From Carboxylicivirga linearis (GTDB taxonomy: Bacteria; Bacteroidota; Bacteroidia; Bacteroidales; Marinilabiliaceae): a DNA stretch of 64,000 nucleotides. A model generated the notes under the pieces. It saw only the letters and a list, made by a program, of their open reading frames with translations. It was not told where the DNA came from and did no database searches. A program made the translations under genes and the position numbers. Below are positions 8,403 to 16,648 of this stretch, piece by piece; position 1 is the first letter of the stretch; each line of letters opens with the position of its first letter. The stretch covers positions 1 to 64,000 of the forward strand of contig NZ_JAGUCO010000007.1 in NCBI RefSeq assembly GCF_018271995.1, in the 5' to 3' direction.

Positions 8403-8717
8403 GCACATTTTGTATAAGTAATGGCAGGCGATGTGGTAAATATCAAGGTTTGTAGCCCGGTCAAACTGCGTAGTGGTTTGACAGGAAAGTGCCACGCAAT
8501 CTGCCACTACTCATAAAATCAACCGTGAAAAGGTGAAATGATAATCTTCCAATTAGCTTAAATACAATTATATATGGTTGTTTATTTGAAATTTATGGGA
8601 AATACAAATTGCCATACAAAAGGGTAAACAAAACACCTAAAAAATAATAGAAAACCTGTTGATAACTTTTATATTTTTTTATTTGTTGCCCTAATTTTGA
8701 TGTTCAATATAGATAGA
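8403..8717. other. Intergenic region between the insertion sequence and pit
   Basis: No gene seen in these 315 bp. A loosely paired stretch (TAGTGGTTTGA near 8471 with TGCCACTA near 8503) could fold into a hairpin. The left part is richer in GC than the right and resembles the other module junctions in this region. It separates the accessory modules from the phosphate-uptake genes. Confidence 0.4.
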
Positions 8718-9761
8718 TTATTTTGATATTGACGTTATGTGACTTACAAAGTCAAACTGAAAAAATATGTAAGTCAAAAGAAAAGATATACCAAACGCTA
8801 TTAAAGGAGCAATAAGCCACATTATAAAAAACTTATTCACTTCTGTTTTTCTAAAAATATTTCTGAAACCAAGCTTTGCTGTTCCAATTCCAATTATTGC
8901 AGCAACATTTAATTGAACCAAAGAAGTTGGAATCCCTTTAATAAGTGATGCAATAAGCAAAAGGGAGGCAGAAATAAAGGATATAATAACAGCCTCTATT
9001 TTGCCAAACAATACAATTTCTTTCCCTGTATTCTTAACCACTTTATAACCAAATAATGAGCTTCCTATTCCGAAGCAAGGTGCTATTATTAATGTTGAGA
9101 GTATTAAAATATAAACATAGTCACTTTCACTAATACTAAGAGTGTTGAATGAAAGATTAGCTAATGGGCCGACAGCATTAGCTACATTATTTGTACCAAT
9201 GGAAAAAGCAACATATAACGACATAGCGATAATTAATCCTTTTAGGATATGACTTTCATTCAATTGCTTTGACATTGTATAACCTCTTTTTCGTATAGGT
9301 TTATAGATATACTTACCTATTAAAAATGAAATAACAAATGAAGCAATTGGCATGATTAGCCATGTTGGAAGAATTTCGTAAAAAAGCTTATGAGTATTGA
9401 GTGAATTAAAATATACAGCAGGAGCTACAACTGATAAAACGGTTGCCTGGCTTGTTGATTGAGGTATGCCTAAAATATTTGCTATTAATAGAGATATGGA
9501 AACCGAAAATAAAATAATAGATACAACAACAAAGGTCATCATTTCCGGATTTAATATACCCTTTCCTATTGTTTTTGCTGTCTCCTTACCACCCACAATT
9601 GCTCCAATAAAAACAGCAACTCCAAATAAGCCGGGTATAAGACCTCTTCGTAAAACTCTGGCACCATAGGCTGCTGAAAAGGCTGGAGCAGTTCCACTTC
9701 CCCCCATGTTAATTGCCAGAAACATTGCTATAATAAAAGGAATTATAAAAGGAGTAATCAT
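8718..9761 (-). CDS. pit: PiT-family inorganic phosphate transporter
   Basis: A 347-residue integral membrane protein with about ten hydrophobic segments. The two halves each carry a PiT signature: near the N-terminus AINMGGSGTAPAFSAAYGAR, and in the second half GTNNVANAVGPLA. PiT proteins take up phosphate (often as metal-phosphate) with protons or sodium, with low affinity. I prefer ATG at 9761 to an upstream TTG at 9779: the TTG overlaps a TACCTTTG promoter box (9777-9784 on the minus strand). It is last in a minus-strand series from the two-component genes through pstSCAB and a barrel protein, so high- and low-affinity uptake are side by side. A strong palindrome lies upstream. Confidence 0.85.
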   Translation of the reverse strand: MITPFIIPFIIAMFLAINMGGSGTAPAFSAAYGARVLRRGLIPGLFGVAVFIGAIVGGKETAKTIGKGILNPEMMTFVVVSIILFSVSISLLIANILGIPQSTSQATVLSVVAPAVYFNSLNTHKLFYEILPTWLIMPIASFVISFLIGKYIYKPIRKRGYTMSKQLNESHILKGLIIAMSLYVAFSIGTNNVANAVGPLANLSFNTLSISESDYVYILILSTLIIAPCFGIGSSLFGYKVVKNTGKEIVLFGKIEAVIISFISASLLLIASLIKGIPTSLVQLNVAAIIGIGTAKLGFRNIFRKTEVNKFFIMWLIAPLIAFGISFLLTYIFFQFDFVSHITSISK

Positions 9762-9776
9762 ATTATATTTTTGTAA

Positions 9777-9784
9777 CAAAGGTA
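9777..9784 (-). promoter_or_regulatory. Putative -7 box for pit
   Basis: TACCTTTG on the minus strand matches the Bacteroidota -7 consensus TANNTTTG. It lies 15 bp before ATG 9761. No TTTG/TTG element is found about 19 bp further upstream, which suggests an activator is needed; a large palindrome sits at 9830-9869. Confidence 0.45.
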
Positions 9785-9829
9785 GTTCCCATCATTATGA
9801 TTTTAGTACATACAAAACCGTAAAAAAAT

Positions 9830-9869
9830 AATACGTTCAAAAACGTATATGTACGTTTTTGAACGTATT
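9830..9869. promoter_or_regulatory. Perfect 18-bp inverted repeat, likely operator upstream of pit
   Basis: The arms 9830-9847 and 9852-9869 are perfect reverse complements around a 4-base centre. Outer half-sites are AATACGTTC and GAACGTATT, inner ones ACGTA and TACGT. The arms are not GC-rich and no T-run follows directly, so a simple terminator is unlikely, though it does lie after the barrel gene. TACG/CGTA half-sites recur at 14802-14825 and 16565-16584. I infer a binding site for the nearby NarL-type regulator. Confidence 0.55.
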
Positions 9870-9890
9870 CACAATATTTTTCACAAAACT

Positions 9891-11183
9891 TTAATTAACG
9901 GTAGTTTTATCTGGTAAATCAAACAGAACCGATGGTTTAACAGTTATTGCAACATAGCAATATTGTGGTGTTTTTAGTTCTTGTCCCATTACTTTTTTTA
10001 GCTGCTTTAAAGTGTTGGTCATACTGTATATTGAATATCCGCATTCCAGATTTACAGACTTTTGTAATTCCCACTTTAGTTTCAAATCAATTTCATGTCC
10101 TAAATTTTTATTTATTTTTTCTACAGGGTTTGTTTCATCATACTTATTACTAGAAAGCAAGAAATAATGATAGTGCAACTGAATATCTAATTTATCGGAT
10201 GGATTATACGTTAGTTTTGCCATATAGTCTTGCAATCCCTGTTCTGGAGTTGTACTGAAGTAATCCATATACCCATACCATCCGTGACGACGACCATAAA
10301 GTATGTCAAACTTATTGTCCACTGTTGACGATGATGTTTCATCATTGCCTGATAGGTAATCCAGACCTATTCCCAGATTCAATTTTTGTACTAAATCATA
10401 ATATATAAAAGCCGAAAGGCAAATTGATGATACTTTTCCTCCCTCATCATTTAAATTATGCTGATAATAAGCAGATATATGAGAATTAAACTTCTTATTC
10501 TTGTAGTTTAGATTTGTTCCATATGTCCCTCTTAAAATGAAGTTTTCTGTGCTATCACTAACTGTGTTTTCTGTGACAACTGCAATACCTGAAAGGGTTA
10601 GTTTTTCAATTTTGTATTGGTAGTGGATAAAATCAAACGATTTAAACTTTGTTTCAGGAAACAAAATGTTGCTTTTACTTTCAGCATTATATGACAAACC
10701 TATATGCAGACGGTGTTTTGAGGTTTTGAACTCTGCAAGCAAGGCGTCATAAGTAACCTGATAATCATTCCAATTTCTTGCAGATACAATTCGTTGGTCA
10801 TCGTACGCAAATAATTGTCTTCCTATTTTTAAAGAAAGCATTTTGTTTAAGTTAAGTTTTACCCAACCTTGGTGTAAACTCAAACTTTCGGTGTTGCCAT
10901 AAACACCGCTGCTTTTATAATTGTTATCCTCGCCCCATAATCTTACATCTTGCAAAGAGATATAACTTTCTACTTTATCCTGCTGAAATCCAGCGTTTAA
11001 TCGAGTTCGCTGTGTAACATATAAAGGCGTACTTTCTCCTTTTAACTGTGGTGTTCCATAACCATTATCAATTAATAAACGAGGACGAAATTCTGCACCT
11101 ATTTGTAGCTTACCGGATTGAGCAGAAATTTCAATTGTAAATAATACAGCAATACTTATAAATGTTAGTTTTATTTTTTTCAT
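9891..11183 (-). CDS. Outer-membrane beta-barrel protein (alginate-export/porin-like)
   Basis: 430 residues with a signal peptide ending near FTIEISAQS (cleavage about residue 22). The mature part alternates polar and hydrophobic residues as in a barrel, with family-like stretches RQLFAYDDQRIVSARNW and YGRRHGWYGYMDYF. This resembles the alginate-export-type porins of Bacteroidota. It lies 32 bp after pstB on the same strand, so it is probably the outer-membrane channel for phosphate or phosphate esters in this locus (inference from context). No selectivity residues can be read. Not a TonB receptor: no plug domain is seen. Confidence 0.7.
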   Translation of the reverse strand: MKKIKLTFISIAVLFTIEISAQSGKLQIGAEFRPRLLIDNGYGTPQLKGESTPLYVTQRTRLNAGFQQDKVESYISLQDVRLWGEDNNYKSSGVYGNTESLSLHQGWVKLNLNKMLSLKIGRQLFAYDDQRIVSARNWNDYQVTYDALLAEFKTSKHRLHIGLSYNAESKSNILFPETKFKSFDFIHYQYKIEKLTLSGIAVVTENTVSDSTENFILRGTYGTNLNYKNKKFNSHISAYYQHNLNDEGGKVSSICLSAFIYYDLVQKLNLGIGLDYLSGNDETSSSTVDNKFDILYGRRHGWYGYMDYFSTTPEQGLQDYMAKLTYNPSDKLDIQLHYHYFLLSSNKYDETNPVEKINKNLGHEIDLKLKWELQKSVNLECGYSIYSMTNTLKQLKKVMGQELKTPQYCYVAITVKPSVLFDLPDKTTVN

Positions 11184-11215
11184 TGTGATTTTTGTTTTAA
11201 TTAATTCCTTAAATT

Positions 11216-12034
11216 TTAGTTTCCATCAACCAAATACTCTTGTAATTGAGAGGATTGAGGATTTTTAAATAGTTTATCAGGAGTGCCTTGTTCAATAATT
11301 TCTCCATTCGACATAAAAACAACATTATCAGCAATTCTAACTGCTTGCCTTAATACATGCGTTACCAAAACTATTGTGTAGTGTTTTTTTAAATCTCTGA
11401 AAAGGTTTTCAATTATTTTACTAGAAATTGGGTCAAGAGCTGATGTTGGTTCATCTGCCAGTATGATTCTTGGCTTTACGGCTAATCCACGAGCCAGGCA
11501 TAGTCGTTGTTGTTGACCTATCGACAGACTTTGTGGGGAACTATGCAACCTGTCTTTTACTTCATCCCATAAACCCACTTCTTTAAGATGTTTTTCAATA
11601 TTGTAATCAATCAGTTTATTGTCCCTTACACCTTTCAGTTTTATACCGTAGGCTACATTTTTGTATATAGATACAGGCAAAGGATAAGGACGCTGACCTA
11701 GCAATCCCATCTTCTGTCTTATAGAAGGTATATTTTTAGTTGTATTAAGGATGTTATCATTTTCGATATGGATACTGCCAGAAACACTTAGTTCTTTATA
11801 TATATCGGTAAGTCTGTTCATACATTTAAGCAGGGTTGTTTTTCCGCAGCCGGATGGCCCCAGTAAAACAGTAACCTTGTTTTTAGGGATTTTCACATTC
11901 AAATTTTTTAAAATATGATGTTCACCAGCATATACATTCAGATTGTTTACACGCAAAATGGATTCTGAATTTGTTGGAATATTTACATGGTTTAATTTAT
12001 CCACATTCATCATTTCTTTTTTTAGCAAATACAT
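11216..12034 (-). CDS. pstB: Phosphate ABC transporter ATP-binding protein PstB
   Basis: 272 residues, the usual PstB size. Walker A is GPSGCGKTT, the Q-loop LGQRPYPLPVSI, the ABC signature LSIGQQQRLCLARGLA and Walker B RIILADEPTSALDP, followed by the switch histidine in VLVTHVLRQ. The signature has LSIGQ in place of LSGGQ, a common PstB variant. It drives phosphate import through PstCA at the inner membrane. The start is uncertain: methionines 8 and 9 would give a more usual N-terminus. It lies 8 bp after pstA in a tight operon. Confidence 0.95.
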   Translation of the reverse strand: MYLLKKEMMNVDKLNHVNIPTNSESILRVNNLNVYAGEHHILKNLNVKIPKNKVTVLLGPSGCGKTTLLKCMNRLTDIYKELSVSGSIHIENDNILNTTKNIPSIRQKMGLLGQRPYPLPVSIYKNVAYGIKLKGVRDNKLIDYNIEKHLKEVGLWDEVKDRLHSSPQSLSIGQQQRLCLARGLAVKPRIILADEPTSALDPISSKIIENLFRDLKKHYTIVLVTHVLRQAVRIADNVVFMSNGEIIEQGTPDKLFKNPQSSQLQEYLVDGN

Positions 12035-12042
12035 AATTAAGC

Positions 12043-12897
12043 CTAGTTTAAATTGGTTTTTGAAAATCTTTTTGACAGAAACCTAGCCGAGAGGCTAATG
12101 AATAAAATTATGATAGTCAATAAGGCTGCTGCCGCAAAAGCTCTTTCTCTAACTTCGGGTATTGGTGAGCCAAGTTGAAAAAATATAACTAATGGTAAAG
12201 TTGCAGTAGGTTCATCAAGATGTATAGGAATCAAGTCGGTGTACCCGGCAGTAAAAAGAACAGAAGCTGCATCGCCAATACCCCTGCCAAAAGCTAATAG
12301 CAAAGCCGTAATAAATCCAGGAAACCCTTGCTTGAAAATAACCTTGAATGCCATTTCTGACCTTGTAGAACCCAATGATAATGAGGCTTCATGCAAACCT
12401 TTTGGTATGGTGCTCAAAACTTCATCAAAAGTGCGTACTACAATGGGAATAATAAGTAAAGCTACCGTTATAATTCCTGCTAGTAACGAAGCATTCATCC
12501 CTAAAAACAGCATAAGTGCGAAACCAAATGCTCCGTAAACAATAGAAGGTACACCCCACAATGCATCAAGAATGTAACGAATAGTATTTTGAATCTGCTT
12601 ATATCTTGACAAGTGTATATTGATATATAATGCAGCCGGAATACCAACTATAGTAGCAATGCTGGTTGCACCTACGGATATATACAAAGAGCCTATAATT
12701 GCATTTAAAACACCGCCTTCACCGCCATAATAATAACCTCCTTTGGGTGTATCAAACACCATTTGCCATGACAATGCTCCAAAGCCTTTTACAAAAATCA
12801 TGATGATTATAAATGCAAGTATTACGACAAGTGAGTAGGTTGCAAAGGCCGAAAATGCACGGAATAATTTTTCTTCGATGATTTTTCTTTTATTCAT
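12043..12897 (-). CDS. pstA: Phosphate ABC transporter permease PstA
   Basis: 284 residues with six hydrophobic segments and the inner-membrane component signature SLSLGSTRSEMAFKVIFKQG. Conserved PstA-like stretches include YINIHLSRYK, DALWGVPSIVYGAFGF and AFGRGIGDAASVLFTAGY. It forms the channel with PstC. Its first codons overlap the end of pstC by 8 bp, indicating coupled translation. Confidence 0.94.
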   Translation of the reverse strand: MNKRKIIEEKLFRAFSAFATYSLVVILAFIIIMIFVKGFGALSWQMVFDTPKGGYYYGGEGGVLNAIIGSLYISVGATSIATIVGIPAALYINIHLSRYKQIQNTIRYILDALWGVPSIVYGAFGFALMLFLGMNASLLAGIITVALLIIPIVVRTFDEVLSTIPKGLHEASLSLGSTRSEMAFKVIFKQGFPGFITALLLAFGRGIGDAASVLFTAGYTDLIPIHLDEPTATLPLVIFFQLGSPIPEVRERAFAAAALLTIIILFISLSARFLSKRFSKTNLN

Positions 12898-13780
12898 GTT
12901 TCTTTGTTCTGTAAATGAAATACCTAAATACCAGATTGATTAACAGGATTATGACAAAAAGCAAGAGCGCTGCAAACATTAAAGCCGAATCGTACATTGG
13001 AATTGAAAGCATTTCACCATAATTATTGGCTATTAGTGCTGGAAGAGGGTAAGCTGAATCAAACAAATGAAATTTGACTTGTACCATATTACCAACCACC
13101 ATCATCACTGCCATTGTTTCACCAAATGCTTTGGCAATTCCTAATCCAAATGCTGATAAAATACCGGGAAATCCCTTAGATATAACAGTATGTTTAACCA
13201 TTTCCCAAAACGTAGCTCCTATTGACAGAGAAGCTTCTTTTAAACCAAGAGGAATAGTATTGAATACTTCTATCAACATATTTAAAATGTACGGTATGCA
13301 CATAACACTTAAAACTATTCCTCCTGCAAGGATACTGTAACCACTACTGGTTGTGCCAAATAGAGGAGCCAGATAATCAGATACAAAAGGAACAATTACA
13401 ACAATTCCCCACACACCGTAAATAACCGATGGAAGACCTGCCAAAACGTCTATTACAGGATGCATAATTCGCAACACTCGTTTTGATGAGAACTGAGTGA
13501 GATATATTGCCGAGAATAAACAAATCGGAGCAGATAAAAGGAAGGCTATAAGTGTGACATACAGTGAACCTAAAATAAAAGGCAAGAACCCAAACTCCTT
13601 TTTATGAGGCAGCCAAGTACTTGAACCAACTAGTTCACCTAAGGGTTTTAGTTCTATTAATGGTGCTGCTTTGGTAAATAATCCAAATCCTATTATTATG
13701 GGCAGTATCACAATAATAAAAATAGAAGTAACCATCCACCACTCTGTAATTTTATCGGATACTATTCTTCTGTAAAGCAT
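12890..13780 (-). CDS. pstC: Phosphate ABC transporter permease PstC
   Basis: 296 residues with six membrane segments. The permease loop SLSIGATFWEMVKHTVISKG and stretches VLAGLPSVIYGVWG and GIAKAFGETMAVMMVVGN are typical PstC. Partner of PstA. It starts 16 bp after pstS and overlaps pstA. Confidence 0.94.
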   Translation of the reverse strand: MLYRRIVSDKITEWWMVTSIFIIVILPIIIGFGLFTKAAPLIELKPLGELVGSSTWLPHKKEFGFLPFILGSLYVTLIAFLLSAPICLFSAIYLTQFSSKRVLRIMHPVIDVLAGLPSVIYGVWGIVVIVPFVSDYLAPLFGTTSSGYSILAGGIVLSVMCIPYILNMLIEVFNTIPLGLKEASLSIGATFWEMVKHTVISKGFPGILSAFGLGIAKAFGETMAVMMVVGNMVQVKFHLFDSAYPLPALIANNYGEMLSIPMYDSALMFAALLLFVIILLINLVFRYFIYRTKKHE

Positions 13781-13796
13781 TCTTACAAATGATTAA

Positions 13797-14738
13797 TTAT
13801 TTAAGTTTATCCAGGTATTTGTTGATTTTTGATTGTTCGATAGGAACATATCCGGCTTCTTTAACAAATGCTTGTCCTTTAGTTAGTGTCCATTTAATAA
13901 AGTCGATGGCAGCTTCTTTTTCAGGTTTTCCTTTAGAAACAAAGTATAATTCTCGGGCGGGAGGAGCAGGATATATGCCATTTGCAATGGCTTTTAGTAT
14001 CTGTTCAAATGAATCATAAAAGTCTTCTTCGGGATCTATTTTTCCGTTAGCATTTATATCAATCGGAATAACCTCGATACCGTCACGTTTAGCACCTGTT
14101 TTTATGTTGAATGCAAAAATGGTATTGTTAAATGCAATTCCAACAGGGTCTTTGCTTACAGCGTCAGCAAGACCCGGGTCGCCAAAAATGCCTACTCCGC
14201 TTAAATTTTCCTGTTTGCCTCCAAGATATTTAGCCCATGTTCCGGCAGCTCCACAAGCATCAGAACGAGTATAGACTGAAATGGTATTTTTAAGTTCTCC
14301 TGCAACTAATTCATCCCATCCGCTAATGCTTTTATCAATAAAAATGGCTTTAAATTCATCACGTGTAAGCCCTCGTTTCTTTAATATCTCTAAATATGAA
14401 TTTTGGTTGCTGATAGTTGGTACTACAGCATCAATAGTTAAACCTACCCACCATACCCCTTTATCTTTTTCTTCCTGAGATATTTCACGAGAGAACATGC
14501 CCAGGTCAACCGCTCCAGCTAAAGCATCAGCCATACCCTTCCCAGCACCCCCACCAGAGATATTGAACCTGACATTGGGATTTTCCTTTTTATATTCATC
14601 TGCCCATTTTACAACCAAAGGATAAAGTGCAAATGCACCGGACAGACTAACCGTATTTTCTTTGCTTGATTTTGATGCACATGAGCTAATTAGAATAATA
14701 GCTGCTAAAGCAAGTGCAAGGATTCTGAAATTTTTCAT
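13797..14738 (-). CDS. pstS: Phosphate-binding lipoprotein PstS
   Basis: 313 residues with a lipoprotein signal peptide and lipobox LISSC, so anchored in the cell envelope. The substrate-binding fold begins with SLSGAFALYPLVVKWADEY; the loop ISGGGAGKGMADALAGAVDLGMFSR and SDACGAAGTWAKYLGG contain the Ser/Gly/Arg/Asp contacts expected for phosphate binding. It captures phosphate for PstCAB. First gene of the pst operon; a 24-bp palindrome lies 64-87 bp upstream of its ATG and a 7-bp inverted repeat (GTTCTGT/ACAGAAC, 14740-14764) lies directly upstream. Confidence 0.94.
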   Translation of the reverse strand: MKNFRILALALAAIILISSCASKSSKENTVSLSGAFALYPLVVKWADEYKKENPNVRFNISGGGAGKGMADALAGAVDLGMFSREISQEEKDKGVWWVGLTIDAVVPTISNQNSYLEILKKRGLTRDEFKAIFIDKSISGWDELVAGELKNTISVYTRSDACGAAGTWAKYLGGKQENLSGVGIFGDPGLADAVSKDPVGIAFNNTIFAFNIKTGAKRDGIEVIPIDINANGKIDPEEDFYDSFEQILKAIANGIYPAPPARELYFVSKGKPEKEAAIDFIKWTLTKGQAFVKEAGYVPIEQSKINKYLDKLK

Positions 14739-14801
14739 TGTTCTGTGTTTTTTAATTACAGAACAAAACTCCTATATATTAACCAATTGAAAAACAGGTG
14801 T

Positions 14802-14825
14802 TAATCGTATTTTAAAATACGATTA
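14802..14825. promoter_or_regulatory. Perfect 24-bp palindrome upstream of pstS
   Basis: The sequence reads the same on both strands (centre TTTTAAAA, flanked by ATCGTA and TACGAT). It is followed at once by TGAACGTAC, repeating the GAACGTA half-site found at 9861. It lies between the response regulator stop and pstS, where the pst promoter must be. Probable operator; the binding protein is inferred to be the adjacent NarL-type regulator. Confidence 0.6.
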
Positions 14826-14955
14826 TGAACGTACCTAAATGATTTTTTTCACCTCTTTTAATGAAACGGTATTTATATAAATTCTTGTAAGTCAAAGGCG
14901 GTGGAAAGATGATGTAGCTAAAAGTATATTTAAAATAATATTTAGTTGAGAAATT

Positions 14956-15600
14956 TCATATCTCGAAAAATTTGTTCTTAATAGCATACACAACCAATTC
15001 GGCAGTATTATTTGTTTGGGTCTTTGAAAGAATGTTTTCACGATGTTTATCAACAGTTCTTTTCGCTATATGGAGTTCCTCTCCAATTTCAGGATTAGAT
15101 AAACCTTGGCAAATACGCACTAATACTTCTTGTTCTCGTAGTGTTAATTTTTGACAAACAGGTATTTCTTGTTTTCGACTTAAACTTTTTACAATAAAGG
15201 ATAGAATTTCAGGTGAAAAGTAATTTCGGTTGTTATAAGCTTCTATTATTGCAGTTTCTACATCATTAAATTTTGAATTTTTTATTAGAAATCCAATTGC
15301 CCCAGCTTCAATCATTTCACTATAAAAATTCTCATCACAATGCATTGAGAGAGCCACAATTTTAAGCTCAGGTAAAATCTTTAATGCTTCTTTAGTGGTA
15401 TCAATACCATTCAATTCCGGCATCTCAATATCCATTAGCACCACATCAGGATTATAGGATTCCACGTCTGCTAAAAATTCCTGTCCATTTTTTGCTTCTC
15501 GAATTTCAGTAATGTACTGGCTATTATTTAATAAAAAGTGTAATCCTTCCCTAAACAAGGAATGGTCATCAACAATATATATTTTTAGACCTTTATTCAT
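14956..15600 (-). CDS. NarL/LuxR-type response regulator
   Basis: 214 residues. The receiver domain has IVDDHSLFREGL with the acidic pair and VVLMDIEMPELNG with the phospho-accepting aspartate near residue 56. The C-terminal LuxR-type helix-turn-helix is LTLREQEVLVRICQGLSNPE...IAKRTVDKHRENI. It overlaps the kinase gene by 4 bp (ATGA). It lies just upstream of pstS on the same strand, in the place usually held by PhoB/PhoR in other phyla. I infer control of the phosphate genes; nitrate or redox control, as known for other NarL proteins, is an alternative. Confidence 0.88.
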   Translation of the reverse strand: MNKGLKIYIVDDHSLFREGLHFLLNNSQYITEIREAKNGQEFLADVESYNPDVVLMDIEMPELNGIDTTKEALKILPELKIVALSMHCDENFYSEMIEAGAIGFLIKNSKFNDVETAIIEAYNNRNYFSPEILSFIVKSLSRKQEIPVCQKLTLREQEVLVRICQGLSNPEIGEELHIAKRTVDKHRENILSKTQTNNTAELVVYAIKNKFFEI

Positions 15601-16532
15601 ATTGGAAACTTTATACAGGTATAAAATCCATTATTTGGTGAAGTTATTATTTCAATAGTACCATTCAATGATTTTACTCTTGATTTGATATTGGTTAAAC
15701 CCATCCCATCTTCAATATTTGAAATATCAAAACCTATTCCATCATCATCATATTTCAACTCAATACTGTCAGTATTATCAGTAAGTAAAACAGATACATT
15801 TTTTGCATTGGCATATTTGAGAGTGTTGTTGATTAACTCACAACAGATTCGGTATAGTATTGCCTCAATGTTATTTCCATATCGTTTATTCCCAAGATTT
15901 GTTGAAATGTTCATTTCAATTGTCTCTTGACTTACAATATTTCGCACAAATGTATCAATTGCTTTTTTTAAACCATAACGCTCCAATATGTGTGGAGTAA
16001 GCTTATTTGATATTTCTCTGGTAGTAACAATGGCATTGTCTACCAGATTTTCAACCTTATTTAGTAATTGGATGTTTTGTTCAGAAACATTTGTTTTGTT
16101 GATAGCTGAAACAGTCATTTTTGCGGAAGATAACACTGGTCCTAAACCATCATGAATTTCTTTGGAGAAGTTTCTTCTTTCTCGTTCTTCTGTGGTTATT
16201 ATTGCTGTGAGTAACTTAGCTTCACTTTCTTTCCGAAGTTGATGAATACGGTTTAAGACTTCAAATATTTTTCTGATATATATAGAAGCGATTAACATTG
16301 CAAGAGATATGATTACAGCAATCCAACTATTAATATTTGTTAGATTATTCGATTCAATTTCTTTGAAAGAAACCAAGACTTCAAGCAGTCTCCGTATTGC
16401 CATAAGCAAAAAACCTATTGATATACTAATCCAGGCAATATTAAATTTTGTCTTTGGAATTAGGCTAATAGTGATGAAGAATGCCACAAATTGAGCGACT
16501 ACTGAAATTATTAATGCAATTTGAATTTCCAT
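15597..16532 (-). CDS. HisKA_3-type sensor histidine kinase
   Basis: 311 residues. Two or three hydrophobic segments occupy residues about 5-90 with almost no periplasmic loop, so it may sense within the membrane or through a partner. The phospho-accepting helix is RERRNFSKEIHDGLGPVLSSA (histidine in EIHDGLG), the NarX/NreB/DesK group. The ATPase domain has ELINNTLKYANAKNV (N box) and DDGIGFD, MGLTNIKSRV (G boxes). Partner of the overlapping response regulator. A TAAATTTG box directly before the ATG (16537-16544) and a palindrome behind it suggest an almost leaderless, regulated transcript. Confidence 0.88.
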   Translation of the reverse strand: MEIQIALIISVVAQFVAFFITISLIPKTKFNIAWISISIGFLLMAIRRLLEVLVSFKEIESNNLTNINSWIAVIISLAMLIASIYIRKIFEVLNRIHQLRKESEAKLLTAIITTEERERRNFSKEIHDGLGPVLSSAKMTVSAINKTNVSEQNIQLLNKVENLVDNAIVTTREISNKLTPHILERYGLKKAIDTFVRNIVSQETIEMNISTNLGNKRYGNNIEAILYRICCELINNTLKYANAKNVSVLLTDNTDSIELKYDDDGIGFDISNIEDGMGLTNIKSRVKSLNGTIEIITSPNNGFYTCIKFPI

Positions 16533-16536
16533 AGAG

Positions 16537-16584
16537 CAAATTTAATTGTATTAGTCCATTAAATGAATACGTCTATGCTCGTAT
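16537..16584 (-). promoter_or_regulatory. Putative promoter and operator of the two-component genes
   Basis: TAAATTTG (minus strand, 16537-16544) matches TANNTTTG. An interrupted repeat AATACG...CGTATT at 16565-16584 covers the position of the missing -33 element and shares half-sites with the palindromes near pit and pstS. This would allow autoregulation. Confidence 0.4.
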
Positions 16585-16648
16585 TTTTTTAATGAAGGGA
16601 TTAAGCTTATCTGTTAGTTGATAAATTTAATTCCTTCAATTCTTTTTT

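Noticed and set aside
12239-13340. Plus-strand open frames opposite pstA and pstC
   Set aside because: Antisense shadows of conserved permease genes; proline/isoleucine-rich translations without similarity.
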